DNA of 64,000 nucleotides. It comes from Ambrosia x helenae. Lineage: Eukaryota; Streptophyta; Magnoliopsida; Asterales; Asteraceae. The stretch spans positions 1 to 64,000 of the forward strand of contig JAUTDX010001482.1 in the NCBI GenBank assembly GCA_030844895.1, written 5' to 3'. Positions 50,068 to 62,229 of this stretch are shown here, piece after piece (the first letter of the stretch is position 1; every line of letters begins with the position of its first letter). The notes below the pieces were generated by a model, which made no database searches, was not told the DNA's origin, and was given only the letters and a program-made list of their open reading frames with translations. Position numbers and translations under genes: made by a program.

Positions 50068-50868
50068 TTTGTAATATGACAAATCTTAAAATGTAAACTA
50101 CATTATATATTCAATAACACCGGTAGGGTTTTGTGTGTAAGGACATGAAAATTTGGTTTGTAAATGGTAGCACACATAGTTTTAGACTCAAAGTTTAAAT
50201 CTTAAACCAATTGTAGTGGAAATTAAAGTATTTGTATGACAAATCATCAAAACACATGAACAAAATATAACGTCAACTAATGTTCAACACGGTAATTAAC
50301 GCCTTCAGCCAAGGAACCACCATTGTGACCTCAACAAATCCACTAATTTCAAATGCATGTTTTATAGTAATAAAGTAATGGTTACAAAGAGTTCGATGAA
50401 ATCATCTTTTGAAAATAGTTTACCATCTACAACTTTAAGACTCTATCATACAATTCAAACACAATATACGTGCCTATCAAATCACCACTACATCGTCTAT
50501 GTCAAAATTGTCATGTCATCATCTATAAGGCCATCAATTAGCATCGTTTACTCATCAAATGACATCTATATTGTTAAGGGACTTGTCTACTTGCCCATGA
50601 TCGGGTATGAATATAATCGTTATTGGATTTGTTAAATCAATGCATGTACGCAAGCTATCAATCAATTCATCAAATTTGTCATATCTAGATCATGTTCGCT
50701 TATCGTCTTATAAAACACTTCGCATGTAAATCAGTTAAGACACCGTGAAATCACCTCAAAGCGTCTTTTCACAATAAGAACTCGAACTCACTATAACGAC
50801 CAAACAGACACCTCTAACGTCTATCATCTAAGCAAACTTGTGTACGTCTTACACAATTTGGCCTAATC
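50068..50868. other. Unassigned sequence (U3b)
   Basis: Equivalent to 12600-13410. The 92-codon plus-strand frame (50357-50635) persists but differs from U1 mostly by amino-acid changes. Confidence 0.5.
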
Positions 50869-51189
50869 CTAGTACCACGAGTTAATTTCGCATACGAGCC
50901 TCACTTGGGCTTGATCCCTAGGCCAAACCACCTTCACTGTGCCTAGCCACCCAAATGAGACCCACTCGGGTCCAATTTCTACGAGGCTCACCAGAACCCT
51001 AATCGGTTCCACCAACCCCACCGAGGGTTTCCCACCATAGTTCAGCACCACTATGCCACCACTAGCCTTAACCAGTGCCTCCTGACCATCGCCGACCCAC
51101 AATCGGTCACCATCGGTAACTCTGAAACCAAATGATAACAAGTTGACCATTGGGCCCGCTTCTAAACAGCTGTAATGAGACAAGAACAA
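50869..51189 (-). CDS. 106-codon conserved frame, unknown (U3b)
   Basis: Shares VTDGDRLWV, GGIVVLNYGGKPSVGLVE and EIGPEWVSFGWLG with the U2 frame at 28721-29149. About seven replacements, several conservative (K to R, D to E), and about five silent changes were counted over the shared 76 codons. Function is unknown, and coding status is doubtful. Confidence 0.25.
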   Translation of the reverse strand: MFLSHYSCLEAGPMVNLLSFGFRVTDGDRLWVGDGQEALVKASGGIVVLNYGGKPSVGLVEPIRVLVSLVEIGPEWVSFGWLGTVKVVWPRDQAQVRLVCEINSWY

Positions 51190-52595
51190 AAAAAACTTAA
51201 ATTAAATACAAGATCATACCTAGTATTAGCGAGAAATCACCACTAAGTGCTTCGGTTAGGATTACACGCATTCTCAAGACCTATATCAAGAAATCAATGC
51301 CAAATCAATAAAACAGTCAAGCGATGATATGCAAGTTCAGATTACAGATTTTACATTTAAATTGATGATAATCGTGTCGCTTCTTGATTTCCCTTTCTTG
51401 TCTCTCATTTATAGCAAAATGAACACAAGGGTGAGACCCCTTATGGCCACAAACTCTATATGAGCTTTCCCTCTAATTTGCAACTTGGCAACTTTAGTCC
51501 CTCGTTGATTCCCATTTTACGATTTTAACACAAAGATTGTCAAAGTCTGTCTTTATTTGGCAACCCCAAATTAAATGATCAGCAACAAGGTGAGCCAAGT
51601 GTAGGTTTTGTTTCAATACAAGCAGAGTTCTCGAAAGTTTTGGTATCTAATTTACTTGATATCCATTCTCATGCCTTCAATCATGTCTCTAAAAGGCTAA
51701 TCAATAACTGAACACGTTACTTTTTTTAGCATGTATGAATAAATTATATATATGAATTTCAAAGTAAGCAACTCGTTAAACACCTTAAACATCCATCGTC
51801 ATGCTCATAGGTAGTCTACCTTGCATTAATGTGTAAACCACATAGATATATGAAGATCTAATACCACCTCAACCATTCATCTTCAGATTTCTAAGGTGAC
51901 TAACTGTTTATTGACTGTATCTACAAAGAGGCAATATTTTCAATATGTGCCATTGATTATTTTAATCCCCATTAAACAATCACCAGGAGTATAAAATAAG
52001 GCGGTTTAGTTCAGGGCGAAAACGATTATGAAAACAAATAAACATAAGAATACTGACACATTTCATAATGTTCGTGTGTTGTGGCCTATTCGATAATCAC
52101 ATGAAAACCATTTGTTGGATCTTATTAGAAATCTAAACCTCGATTAGCAATGGAATAATGACAGTGATTGTTTACAAACCCGAACCTAGCCCATATGCCA
52201 AAAATCACCTAAAAAGATTAAGTGGAAATGTTATAGAAAAACTGATACTACAGATTACTGATAATAGGTATGATTCTCCCACCATAGTGACAAGTTTATG
52301 TTGATGTGCTATTTCGAAAACATGTATACATTTTTTTCATAAAAAATCATGGGTAATTATGATCACAGTACATGTATGGGTTAAACGTCATCAGTGATAT
52401 ATTTGTTTAGTAAGGACATGACGAAGAGTTTCAATCGGAGTTTTATAAAATAGATGTATAAAAGGATTATGGTTCAACATTGAATGAGGTCTATCGATGA
52501 ATAAAGTAAGAACAAAAAGGAAGAGAGCTACATGAGAAATACATTCGATATATCATCGCCGTGGAATTACTGTACTAGAGAAGGCAACAACAACC
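51190..52595. other. Unassigned stretch (U3b)
   Basis: Equivalent to 13801-15172. Lacks about 40 bp near 51600 relative to U1. Nothing recognised. Confidence 0.5.
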
Positions 52596-53215
52596 GTGAA
52601 TGATTTTAGATAGGCAGATAAACATCGTGTATGTACTTGAAGGTCCCTAATCAATATTTGCATTATAACTCTTGGAGTTAATGCCTTTTCTTACGGAACT
52701 CAACTATCATAGCAGATAAAAAAAATTTATGTTTGTAAGATATAGGAAATCCATGTACGCGGATTATATAACATACGCATATTTAGGATAAAATCTACTA
52801 TAACGTGGAACATGAGCCAATTACATGGGAACTTAATCTTATAATTGTACTGTACGTATCGAGTGTAGGTCAACTCGGCTCATCACCCAAAATTTACATT
52901 AAATAAGCCGATCAACGGGCCGGTCAAATACAGTAAATAGATGAGGCAAGGGCTTAGAGACCCAAAAAATAAGGGCCCATTCTCTTGGAAAAGAAAATAT
53001 TTATTACTAGGCCGAATTGCATTCAAGATTTCATCAGACAAGGGGTGTATAGAGTGCTTTTGTAACCAATTGGTGGGTACCTCGAGTAGTCGGGAGATCT
53101 GTTTGTTGGCCATTGAAAAAAAAAGTGTGGGCCAAATCTGATAGGATAGTCGATGAAACCATATGAACATCGAATTAAGGCAACATCATCTGTTGAATAT
53201 TTGAAGCAATCGTTT
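52596..53215. repeat. Degenerate module at the unit start (U4)
   Basis: Copy of 1-620 with substitutions typical of this diverged unit. Like U1 it reads TTTTAGATAG, where U2 and U3a read TTTTCGATAG. Confidence 0.7.
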
Positions 53216-53546
53216 AAATATGGAAATGGAATCTTTTGATTTTGGAATTGCAATCCTGGAATGTAACTCCTTCGGCCAAGTATGGTTTATACCTTCTAAT
53301 CTTGTGTGATTGTTATTTGGGAATTCTGATTTGGTTTCTCATTACTGATTATTGGTTTTTTAATTACAATTTTGGATTTTCTGATTCGGATTCCTTGAGT
53401 TCAGATTGGCGATTACAAAATCTGTCTTCTTCAATTGCTAGGTACAGGTACTAAGTTTCTTCAATTCGAGTAAATAGTTTTCTAGGTACAGGTACTAAGT
53501 TGCTTCCACCTTTGTATGAACTGGGCTCCCCCTCATCCGAAGAACC

Positions 53547-55936
53547 CTACCATCCACCGGCTTTTGGTTCATAGCAATTTATTTCGGTTGTCATAAACAG
53601 GCTGCTTCCCCGTTTGTTTTTTAGAAAAGTTTGGGGAAACCGGCCGTTTAGTCTTGCTAGAACTTGGAGCATCATCCACTTCGATCCTCTTTCATCTAAA
53701 TTCTGGGCACGTAGCAACCCACATTCCCCGCATTTAAAATAGGATCTGTACTCCTCAAACTTTGGAGCTTCAGGTAAGTCCTCTTTCTTACCTTTTCGTT
53801 TGGACTTGCTGGAAAATGTGTTTTTGGGTTTCCGATCCTCGAGACATTGTTTTTGCCAATCAATCCCGGGTTCGTCATCAACAACATTTCCAGAAGGTCT
53901 AACGAATTCAATCACTTGTTTCTTCGGATTTTACTTTTGAGTTTGATTTGGAGGCTCTTCGGTGTTTTTCTTTTGATTTTTCTTGTTAGACTCATTGGAC
54001 TGATTTCCCTGGTCCTTTTTACCCTTGCCCCTACCCCATTTTTCTTTTTCTAAGGTAATAACTGATTCTTGCCAAATTTTAGTTACCATGCCAGGGGCAT
54101 ATATCTGATAGGAAGTTCCTCATTAGCGTATATTTTATCAGATCCCTTCAGTTTATAAAACACTTTCGGCTCAAGATCACATCGATTTTCAATGGTAATG
54201 ATGTGATTCTCAGGAGGAATATAGACATTTTTAACTGGTGCATTCAATTGTGATTCCTCAAACTCATCAGCCAAAATGTCTGTTTCATAGGCGCTCACAT
54301 CATCCACAATCTCACTAGCTCTAGCAGCTTCATAGTTTGTGCAGCCTTAGCAGCTTCAGCAGCTTTAGCCACTTCTGCAGCAATATCCACCACCTCCTCC
54401 TTTGGCAGGACGTCATAAGTGTGATTTTCAAATCTCACTGGAGGTGGACATTGTGCATATATGGGGCAAGTGGGATCAGAATTGTCAATTATGTAATCAA
54501 GAATATACTTGCAATTCAAATAACTCTCAAGCTTCTTCTTGATCTTTTCATAATCACAATTTACTATTGCCAACTGTTTCTTAGTGTCTTCTAACTCATT
54601 AATGTAATTATTAATAGCCACATGCTTGTTATGAAGAGTTTTAGACAATTCAGAAACATCTTTCTTATAGTTCTCAATGGTGTTTTTAAAGCCTTTTTCA
54701 TTTGATTTCAAAACATCATTGGTTTGTTGGCAGTGACCTAAATCAGCTTTAAGGTTCAGATTCTCGTCTGTTAAGACATTGATTCTGTACCTAAGCTTGT
54801 CACAATCTACACAATCAGATTTAGAAGTGGAAGACGAACTTACCTTGGTAGATGATTCTGTGATAGCCATTAAAGCATAATGAGCTGCAGACTTCTCAGC
54901 TCCAAAGAATCCAGAAGGGTTGTTCTTTGCACAATCAACATTCACCAAGAAAGATCGCTTGCTGATAAATTCATCTGCTTCAGCTAATAACTCTTCCAAA
55001 TCTACACCCCCATCAGAATCACACTTAGAATCACAATTAGAAATGTCATTATCAGGAACTGAGACTTCTTGTGAACTGGTGCAGTCTTCAACTTCAACCA
55101 GTGCATCAAAAACTTGTTGGACAAAACATGTTGCACCACCCTGCGGTGCATCCTCTCCCTCCAAGTGAAGGTTCCAGTTAAACCCTTCATCGTCTTGAAT
55201 TACCAGGGCTTGTCCTTGATTGCTGTTTGCACGAGGCCTCTGGTTCTGGTTTTGCACGGGGACGAGTGCTCGTTCAGTATTTGGGTTAGGTTGTCTCTGA
55301 GCTTGCTGCCTATGGTTCTGATTGCTTCTGTTGTTGTTGAAAGGATTTTGATTTCCTTGTTGTCTTGGTCGGTCACATTCTCTAGCAAAATGTCCTTTGG
55401 GAGAGCTTGTGTTAAAGCAGCCATCGCCTTCTTCTCATAGTTGTACTTTCTTCGTTGATCATCAGTCATATCTTCTAAAGAGACGGGAATATTGGAATTC
55501 TCAATCATCGGCCTAGTGTACCCATTTTCAATAGCAGACCATACTAGTCCACCAATACCCTCGACATGTGTCTTGAATCTGCCTTTCTAGGAGTGGTAGT
55601 CGGCCATGAACTGAAGGTTTGGTGCCCTATTAGAACTACCCATTTCCATGTCACTAAGGAGTACCGAAGACAAGTGTTGTGTCTATTGAGTTGCAGCGGC
55701 TGCGAGTGCCCATGGGTTACTATTCATCATCTGTTGTTGCTGGGCATGTTGTTGAGGCGCAAGCGCCCACGGATTGGTTCCGGCAACATTAGCTTGTTGT
55801 TGCTTTTGTTGCATCCGTTGCACGTTACGCTCGGCCGAAAACTGCCAGCAAGGATTCGTGGTACATTCATTTGACTATTAATTGGTGGATTATATTGTTG
55901 TCTCGGTTGATTCAGATGTCCCCACGGGTTTGCCAT
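53547..55936 (-). pseudogene. Least-decayed copia gag remnant (U4)
   Basis: A 320-codon open frame (54295-55257) covers the region after the first zinc knuckle. It has an acidic stretch, then a Ser/Lys-rich part with CVDC, then a long coiled-coil-like segment (roughly residues 155-245), and ends in an Ala-rich tail. Positions that are stops in U1, U2 and U3a are sense codons here (for example CAG at 54576-54578 and TGG or GGA codons elsewhere). The late CCHC knuckle is nevertheless broken: the first Cys is Tyr and the following residues are lost. The UBN2-like segment is cut to 102 codons (55200-55508). As in every unit, the capsid reading ALPK is fused out of frame to GHFAREC by an old internal deletion. 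Confidence 0.87.
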
Positions 55937-56537
55937 GTGTTACAGTTCGATAAAAGTCCGATACTTAGGAAAATTTTGGTTTTAGCACTGTTGCACACGG
56001 GTAGGGATAGAGTCACGAGTAGAACACACTAGTGGAAGTCTAATTGTGTGTTCTTCAGGCGATTACAAGTCTACACACGTGAACAGTTGAGCGAGTAGGA
56101 AATTACAGGCGATTAGGGTTTGGCAGGCGATTAGAACTCTAATCGTGTGTATAGGACACGAGTAGGGTCCTAATCATGTGGATTTTGGAATGGGTATGAA
56201 ATCCTAATCGCTTGAAGGTTGGCTACTTGCCTCTTGCAGGTCTAAGATGAACTTTTGCACGAAAACCATCATTTTTGCTTCAAAATCTACCAAAAACACT
56301 GTGTTTGATTTCCAAATGATTAGGAAAGTTGTAAAAACACTTTGGAACAAACCCTATTCAAAAACACATGTTTTTAACCATTAAAACACACTTAGATTTT
56401 GAAAAATGTTGTTTTTATCAAAACTCAAAGTTTAAAACTTTCAAAACAGGTTTTTGCTCAAAAATACCAACTTGTAATCTGAAAACAAACTGTTTTGAAT
56501 CCGTTTTGCTATCAAAACACTCGTGATAAGAGCCAAA

Positions 56538-56549
56538 GCTCTTATACCA
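56538..56549 (-). other. Primer-binding site, one mismatch (U4)
   Basis: The minus strand reads TGGTATAAGAGC, one base off the TGGTATCAGAGC of the other units. Confidence 0.85.
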
Positions 56550-56551
56550 CT

Positions 56552-57068
56552 TGTAGGATCGACTTTTGGTTAACCCGACAATCACGAGCTTTACTACTTA
56601 GAGTGCGGAATCCTCTAAACAGGTTCAGACAACAAACACGATTATGAAACTAAGATAAACGAAGCAGCAACACACAAGAAATAAGGTTAAAAGGTTGTAT
56701 TGCATTGATTTTAGAGCTCGGGTGATTACAAAACAATCTCACACCTTAGAACCTAGGGCACGGTGCTTGGGGAATGTGCAATGTGACAACTTCATGATTA
56801 GGGCAATGATTGGAGGCTTTTATACCTGTCCAACTCGTCCAGGGCCCATGGGATGAGTAGGAACCTACCAGGAGAGTAGGAGGAGTGATTAGGACTCTAA
56901 TCGCCCTAATCGACTTGATTCCTAAGCGAGTAGCAAAGTTACTTGCCCCTAAGAAGTCCTAATCGCCTGTTACTGCCAAACATGCTAAAATGACTTAAAA
57001 ACACACCCAAGCACCTGTAAACAAACCAAACATCACCTATACTAGGCTAGGGACATCGTGTACTAACA
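56552..57068 (-). repeat. 5' LTR of the copia gag element (U4)
   Basis: 517 bp, the longest copy. Its primer-proximal end (plus strand TGTAGGATCGACTTTTGG) carries about 40 bp, including ACTTAGAGTGCGGAATCC, that are replaced in U1, U2 and U3a. It is probably the ancestral form. Confidence 0.83.
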
Positions 57069-57850
57069 TCGGTCATGGAGGGTGGAGGTAGGATGGTCAC
57101 AGGTGTAGGTGTAGGTGTGGTAATGGGTGTATGTTGGGTTACGGGTGTGTGAGGGTTTACGGGTGAAGGTGAGGTAATGGTTGTAGGCCTGTGTAAGAGT
57201 GTGGATGGTGAGTGTACGGAAGTGAGGTTGGGTGGTGGGACAATAGCTTATGTAAGATTGTCTTAGGTGTGTGAAATAGTATGTGATGAAGTTTTAAGGT
57301 TTAGGAAGGATTCAAAGGAGATGGCAGTGGATGTGGAAATTATGTCATGAAGAGGGAAAAGTTGTGGAATGAACTCAACATGTCATGAGTGATATAATTT
57401 GTTGGTAGCCAGATCAAAGCATTTGTAAGCGGATTTGGAAGCAGAATAACAAAAAAATGCATGAGGCAAAACGTGATTGTAATTTGGAGGTGGTGTATGA
57501 GCGTAGCCAAGGTTAACAAAGAAATCCAAACGGTTTTAGTTTGGAGTAGGTGAGAGCAACATTGAATAACATGTCATAAGGTGATTTGTTATTCAAGATG
57601 GTTGTGGGTAGACTTGGAAGGCATGTGACAAAAATGTGATGGTAGGTGGGCATAGTAGAGTAGGGGAAGACCCATTTCAACATGTTGGTGGCGTCGTTCG
57701 GCTACCCCATTTTGCTTGGGTGTTATATCAATGGGAGATATATTGTCTCGTAGAGGGTTAACTTAGAAGAGTCCATGAATTTTTTCAACGAACAATGTTT
57801 GATACCCGGTAGGCATACTATCATAATGCATTAGTGCATTTATTACTAGA
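57069..57850 (-). pseudogene. Copia integrase fragment (U4)
   Basis: Same fragment as in U1, more diverged. The plus strand GGCGTCGTTCGGCTACCCC, encoding the integrase VAERRH signature on the minus strand, is intact near 57690. Open frames are all short. Confidence 0.75.
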
Positions 57851-57992
57851 AAGTTGTTAGAATGGTGTCGTTCGAATGTTTTTTTGCAGGAAACAAGTGA
57901 GTATGCAGGTTAAATATGATACTGCATTTCAACTTCGTTTTTTACTTCTTATGGCAAATTATGAAACGACAAAATCCGTATTGCTAATGAAG

Positions 57993-57999
57993 AAAACAT
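57993..57999. other. Deletion junction with microhomology (U4)
   Basis: Left of this point the sequence matches U1 up to about 5360 (GAAGAAAA..CA). Right of it the sequence matches U1 from about 11285 (AAACATAACCATACGC). AAACA is common to both parents. About 5.9 kb is lost, including the cysteine-rich frame and the solo LTR. Confidence 0.88.
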
Positions 58000-58726
58000 A
58001 ACCATACGCATACACATATACACATAACAAATATTTACCTTATTAACCTAACAGTTAAAAAACAAACCACCATAAACCGTAACAATCGAACAAATACAAC
58101 TAACAACTTAACTTTGTAAAAAGTTAGGGCTTTAAACTTTTCATGATGGTATGGTAGTGGTGGCAGTGTGGGAGATTTGGTAGCAGTGATGTGGTAATAT
58201 TTACCGTGCGGCTCAATAGATAAGGAAGAGAAACATAAAGACGAGAATGAAGCAGCATTAGGTTTTTAACCATAGTATTGATGGTATGTGTCGGTAAATT
58301 TTTTGCAACTTGTATAATGGTTTGAATATTTGTGTGAGATCCGTCACAAATATATGCGACCTAGGATTTTGGTCGGTAACACCTTTGGATGTTAACTATA
58401 TGATCCAAATCGGCCACCACGCCTCTTGATTTGTTATTTGATTGGTTTTGTTACACAAAGTTAATTATTTTATGTCATAACACCTCATTTTAATTATATG
58501 ACTTCACTATTTTGCTTTCATTTTCTCTATATTGAGTGCCAACGAGTTTTGTAAAGTCTTACTAGATTGGTTTAATTACACACAGTTATATTAGGTCATA
58601 TATAACATATAATTTTGTTGTGAAACACACGTCGATACACTCTTAGTGATTCTCAAGTAGATTGTTATGATACAGTCTACATAAACCAAAGATAGATCAA
58701 GCATTTTCGAAGTTTATAAATATTAC

Positions 58727-58846
58727 ATTACATCAGATACATTATATTACATTACATCACATTACATCATATTACATCACATGACATTATATCATATTAC
58801 ATCACATTACATCACATCACATTACATCACATTACATTACATTTTG
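58727..58846. repeat. (ATTACATCAC)n minisatellite (U4)
   Basis: About 120 bp with more sequence variants (ATGACATTATATC, CATCAGATAC) than in the other units. Confidence 0.93.
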
Positions 58847-58904
58847 AGGTATGACAAATTACGGGAAAAAAATTATTAACTTTAGGCCATAACTTTTTCT
58901 AATA

Positions 58905-59255
58905 GGAGTATTGGGTTTAAATAATCTCAACTATCAGTTATTGGCCGTCACCGATCTCAACTAAGGAAATTTGTGCTTGTGGTCACACCTTTTAACATAT
59001 TATACACTAACGGACCATGACTAACATTTTGTACACTGTTTAACAATCAACTATTAATCGCTACCGGTCCAAACTGATGTGGCATGCTAGTGTGGCAAAT
59101 TTCCTCTTGAGTGTCAAATTCTTTCTTACTATTTCTTTATTTATGATCCGTTGGTGAACAATATGTTAAAAGGTTGGACCGTCAGCACACATTTTGTTTG
59201 TTGGGACTCTTGGCGGTCAATTGCTATAGTTAGGATTATATAAATTCAATACTTC
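58905..59255. mobile_element. Mutator-type foldback MITE (U4)
   Basis: 351 bp. The right end has changed from ACTCC to ACTTC; the flanking 9-bp words are still recognisable. Confidence 0.8.
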
Positions 59256-60087
59256 TTTGTAATATGACAAATCTTAAAATGTAAACTACATTATATATTC
59301 AAACCACCGGTAGGGTTTTGCGTGTAAGGACACAAAAACTTGGTTTGTAAATGGTAGCCCACATAGTTTTAGACTCAAAGTTTAAATCTTAAACCAATTG
59401 CAGTGGAAATTAAAGTATTTGTATGACAAATCATCAAAACACATGAACAAAATAAAACGTGTACTAATGTTCAACACAGTAACTAATGCCTTAAGCCAAG
59501 GAACCACCATTGAGACCTCAACACGTCCACTAATTTCAAATGCATGTTTTGTAGTAATAAAGTAATTGTTACAAAGAGTTCGATGAAATCATCATTTGAA
59601 AATAGTTCACCATCTACAACTTAAAGACTCTATCATAAAATTCAAACACAATTTACGTGCCTATCAAATCGCCACTACATCGTCTATGTCAAAATTGTCA
59701 TGCCATCATCTAGAAGGCCATCAATTAGCATCATTTACTCATCAAACGACATCTATATTGTCAAGGGACTTGTCTACTTGCCCATGATCGGGTATGAATA
59801 TAACCGTTATTGGAATTGTTAAATCAATGCATGTACACAAGCTATCAATCAATTCATCAAATTTGTCATATCTAGATCATGTTCGCTTATCATCTTATAA
59901 AACACTTCGCATGTAAATCAGCCAAGACACCTTGAAATCACCTCAAAGCGTCTTTTCACAACAAGAACTCGAACTCACTATAACGACCAAACAGACACCT
60001 CTAACGTCTATCATCTAAGCAAACTTATGTACGTCTTACACAATTTGACCTATTCCTATTACCACGAGTAGATTTCGCATACGAGCC
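59256..60087. other. Unassigned sequence (U4)
   Basis: Equivalent to 12600-13424. The frame corresponding to U1 12880-13158 has a stop (ACTTAAAG) here, supporting its non-coding nature. Confidence 0.5.
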
Positions 60088-60355
60088 TGATGTATTGTAA
60101 AATACATATATTTCCAGTGTAAAGTTTGTATAATTTTCGAGTCGTTAGATAGTGATTTTATTAGTTTTAGGCTTGTACCGGTCTATTTTATTTAGTATAG
60201 GTTTTTATAGATTTTTATTAGTTTTGAGTCATTTTTAATACTTATGTATTTATTTTTATTTTTATATTTTGTAGGTGTTCAAGGACGTTGGGGCGTAAAC
60301 GAGCAAATTTGGTCAAGTCAAGAACACCCGAGTCAAAAGCATGGAGTCATAATAC

Positions 60356-60357
<2 letters not shown>

Positions 60358-60398
<41 letters not shown>
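60358..60398. repeat. (AAT)n microsatellite
   Basis: About thirteen AAT units ending exactly at the Helitron start. The sequence after the Helitron (TAATAAAATAAAA) could be the remainder of this AT-rich tract, consistent with insertion into it. Confidence 0.95.
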
Positions 60399-60399
<1 letters not shown>

Positions 60400-60569
60400 C
60401 TATACATATAATAAACCAAAGCATTTTTTATGACATGGCGTTCAAGGAGGCATTCTCCCCCTTGAGAGTGCCACGTGGCATGCCATGTGTCATTATTTTT
60501 TTTAATAATTTAAAACTCATATTATTAAAGCATACCCTAAACTAAACCAAACCAAACCAAACCAAACCC

Positions 60570-60695
60570 TACCCCCTCTTCTCTTTGATGAATTCGTCAT
60601 TCATAAAAACCACCGAACTATGCCACATGTTTCTTCCCCAACGTATCTTGAAACAATACTCCATAAGCCTTTGGCCTTAAGCCTTCTGTGAGGTA
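60570..60695 (+). other. Possible captured 5' exon in the Helitron
   Basis: A C-rich, CT-rich stretch (CCCTACCCCCTCTTCTCTTTG) is followed by a segment ending GTGAG then GTACGT, a good splice-donor match near 60691. It could be the 5' untranslated exon of the gene whose coding fragment lies at about 61926-62165. The intervening ~1.2 kb would be intron-like, T-rich sequence. Confidence 0.3.
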
Positions 60696-61925
60696 CGTTA
60701 ACTAATAAGCAGTGAGTAAAAATTAGAGGGTTGCAATAGCCAATATTAATATTTCAAATAAACGGAGACAAACTAAATTATACATTTGCTTTGAGAGGTA
60801 CCTAGGGTTTAGAGTATGATGGTGGTGGTAGTACTTCGACGGCATTTTGACGGTTTGAAATTTAATAAACGATTTCACATGATAACTTTTCATGATTTCC
60901 ACTTACTTAGAGTTTGAATGGTATGCTGTCATATTTTGCTTTCTTGATCATGTTGGTTGGTTTTAGAAGTTCTGTGATGAGATTTGGGGATCTTGAATGG
61001 TATTGGCCAAGTTCTAATTGGATTTTTTTTGGTTTTAATTTCTGGTCATGAACACAAGATAGTAGAACACATATAACAATATGTTTGTTCTTTCTGTCAT
61101 TAATTTTTGGCTTAAATGGTCATTGCAAATCTGAATTCAGAAGTTAGTTTACAATAATCAGTAGATATAATTAGTTTAATTAAGTCAAAAACTTGATTTT
61201 TTACTTGATACTTAAATTTTGGCTTTAATTAGTTTAATATTTCAGTTCATTACCTGATTTCTCTAAGCCTTTGTTATCCGTTTGAATTTTTGTAGCTTTT
61301 TTTTTTTAAAAAAAATAGAGATTTTTGTTATCAACTTGATTGGTCGAACTTGATGTTATTGTTTTTTTTTTTTTTGTCTCCAGGAGTATGTTGTGGGTGT
61401 AAACACAAATTTTATATGTTGGTTTGAGACTATTGTTGTTTACCGTTGTTTTGAAATTGGTTCATGTTGCATACATGATGATGGCCTCATATTCATATGA
61501 GAGGTGCCTGCATTTATTCCTGGATTCCTACAAGTGTCAACCCTCATTCTATTAGCCAATGTTGATGGATTTGAATACATCTTTTGTACAGACGTGATGA
61601 TGATGATACTGAGTAATTGCTTAGTGTTTTCAAATAGCAATTGCGTTATTTCCAGTCATAATGAGCTATTTAAATGTCATCTCTGTTTTTTACACAAATG
61701 AGATGATGATGCTAAATATTAGAGTAGTTTGTTGTTTCGGCATGGCGACTGTGTTATTTGCAGCCACAACTAGCTATTATATACTATGTATTGAAGGAAA
61801 CTTGTATACTATGTATTGAAAGAAACTTAAGATGAACAGTAAGCGATGCCATATTTGTAATTAAATGTTATTACTTTCTACTAATTTTTACATGCCAATG
61901 AATAGCAAAGATGACACTTTTGTAA

Positions 61926-62165
61926 TTGAAAGCTCAACCATGGGTGTTGTTGATTGCTCAACCAGGCATGTTTCAGGAAGACTGTTTAAAGGAAAATTTG
62001 TGTTTCAAGATTTTGATTTTTGGTGGTTTATGGAGGTTTTACGCTAACGGTGATGATTTTAATATTCATAATAATATTGATTCGGAAGAGGAGGATAGTT
62101 TGTACCAAAAGTTGATTCGGACCAGGTCGAGGATCGATTCGTTTGGTGTCGAGGCTCTTGAGTGA
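61926..62165 (+). pseudogene. Captured gene fragment resembling KUP/HAK potassium transporter N-terminus
   Basis: The last ~40 codons read as an acidic stretch, then YQKLIRTRSRIDSFGVEALE and a stop. KUP/HAK/KT potassium transporters of the KUP7 type have an acidic N-terminal tail ending in a very similar RTGPRxDSFDVEALE motif just before the first membrane helix. In a neighbouring frame, FVFQDFD upstream resembles the tail's WVFQDxD motif, implying a frameshift. The stop replaces the conserved VPGA continuation, so the membrane part was never captured or was lost. The match is from memory of the family. Confidence 0.5.
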
Positions 62166-62229
62166 TTGTGAGGTATTATTATGGTTTGATTGATTGTTAG
62201 TACATTAATTGTTGTTAATGATGATTTGG

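Larger units (their letters stand above)
43293..52595. repeat. Array unit U3b, truncated on the left and more diverged
   Basis: Corresponds to about U1 6340-15172. It differs from U1, U2 and U3a by several percent and by many indels. It holds a private insertion of about 605 bp at 46386-46990 and a longer version of the region at 43560-43800. It has a third copy of the ~108-bp repeat, and the left end of its solo LTR is deleted. The degree of divergence resembles that of U4. Confidence 0.9.
1..60087. repeat. Tandem array of a ~15.2 kb unit, at least five whole or partial copies
   Basis: The landmark GTGAATGATTTT followed by GATAGGCAGATAAAC recurs at 1, 15173, 30522 and 52596, and everything between repeats in the same order and orientation. 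Spacings are 15172, 15349 and 22074 bp; the last is long because two broken copies are joined inside it. Every transposon remnant lies at the same relative position in each copy, so the composite existed before it was amplified. Copies differ by private indels as well as substitutions, which argues against one copy having been assembled repeatedly. The array continues beyond the left edge and may resume past the element at 60088. Confidence 0.95.
52596..60087. repeat. Array unit U4, internally deleted and interrupted on the right
   Basis: Matches U1 1 to about 5360, then jumps at about 57993-57999 to U1 position ~11285, losing about 5.9 kb. The join shows AAACA microhomology. Similarity to the unit stops at 60087, where U1 reads GAGCCTCACTTGG and U4 reads GAGCCTGATGTATTG; an LTR-like element begins there. 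The gag remnant in this unit is the least decayed in the window. Confidence 0.9.
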
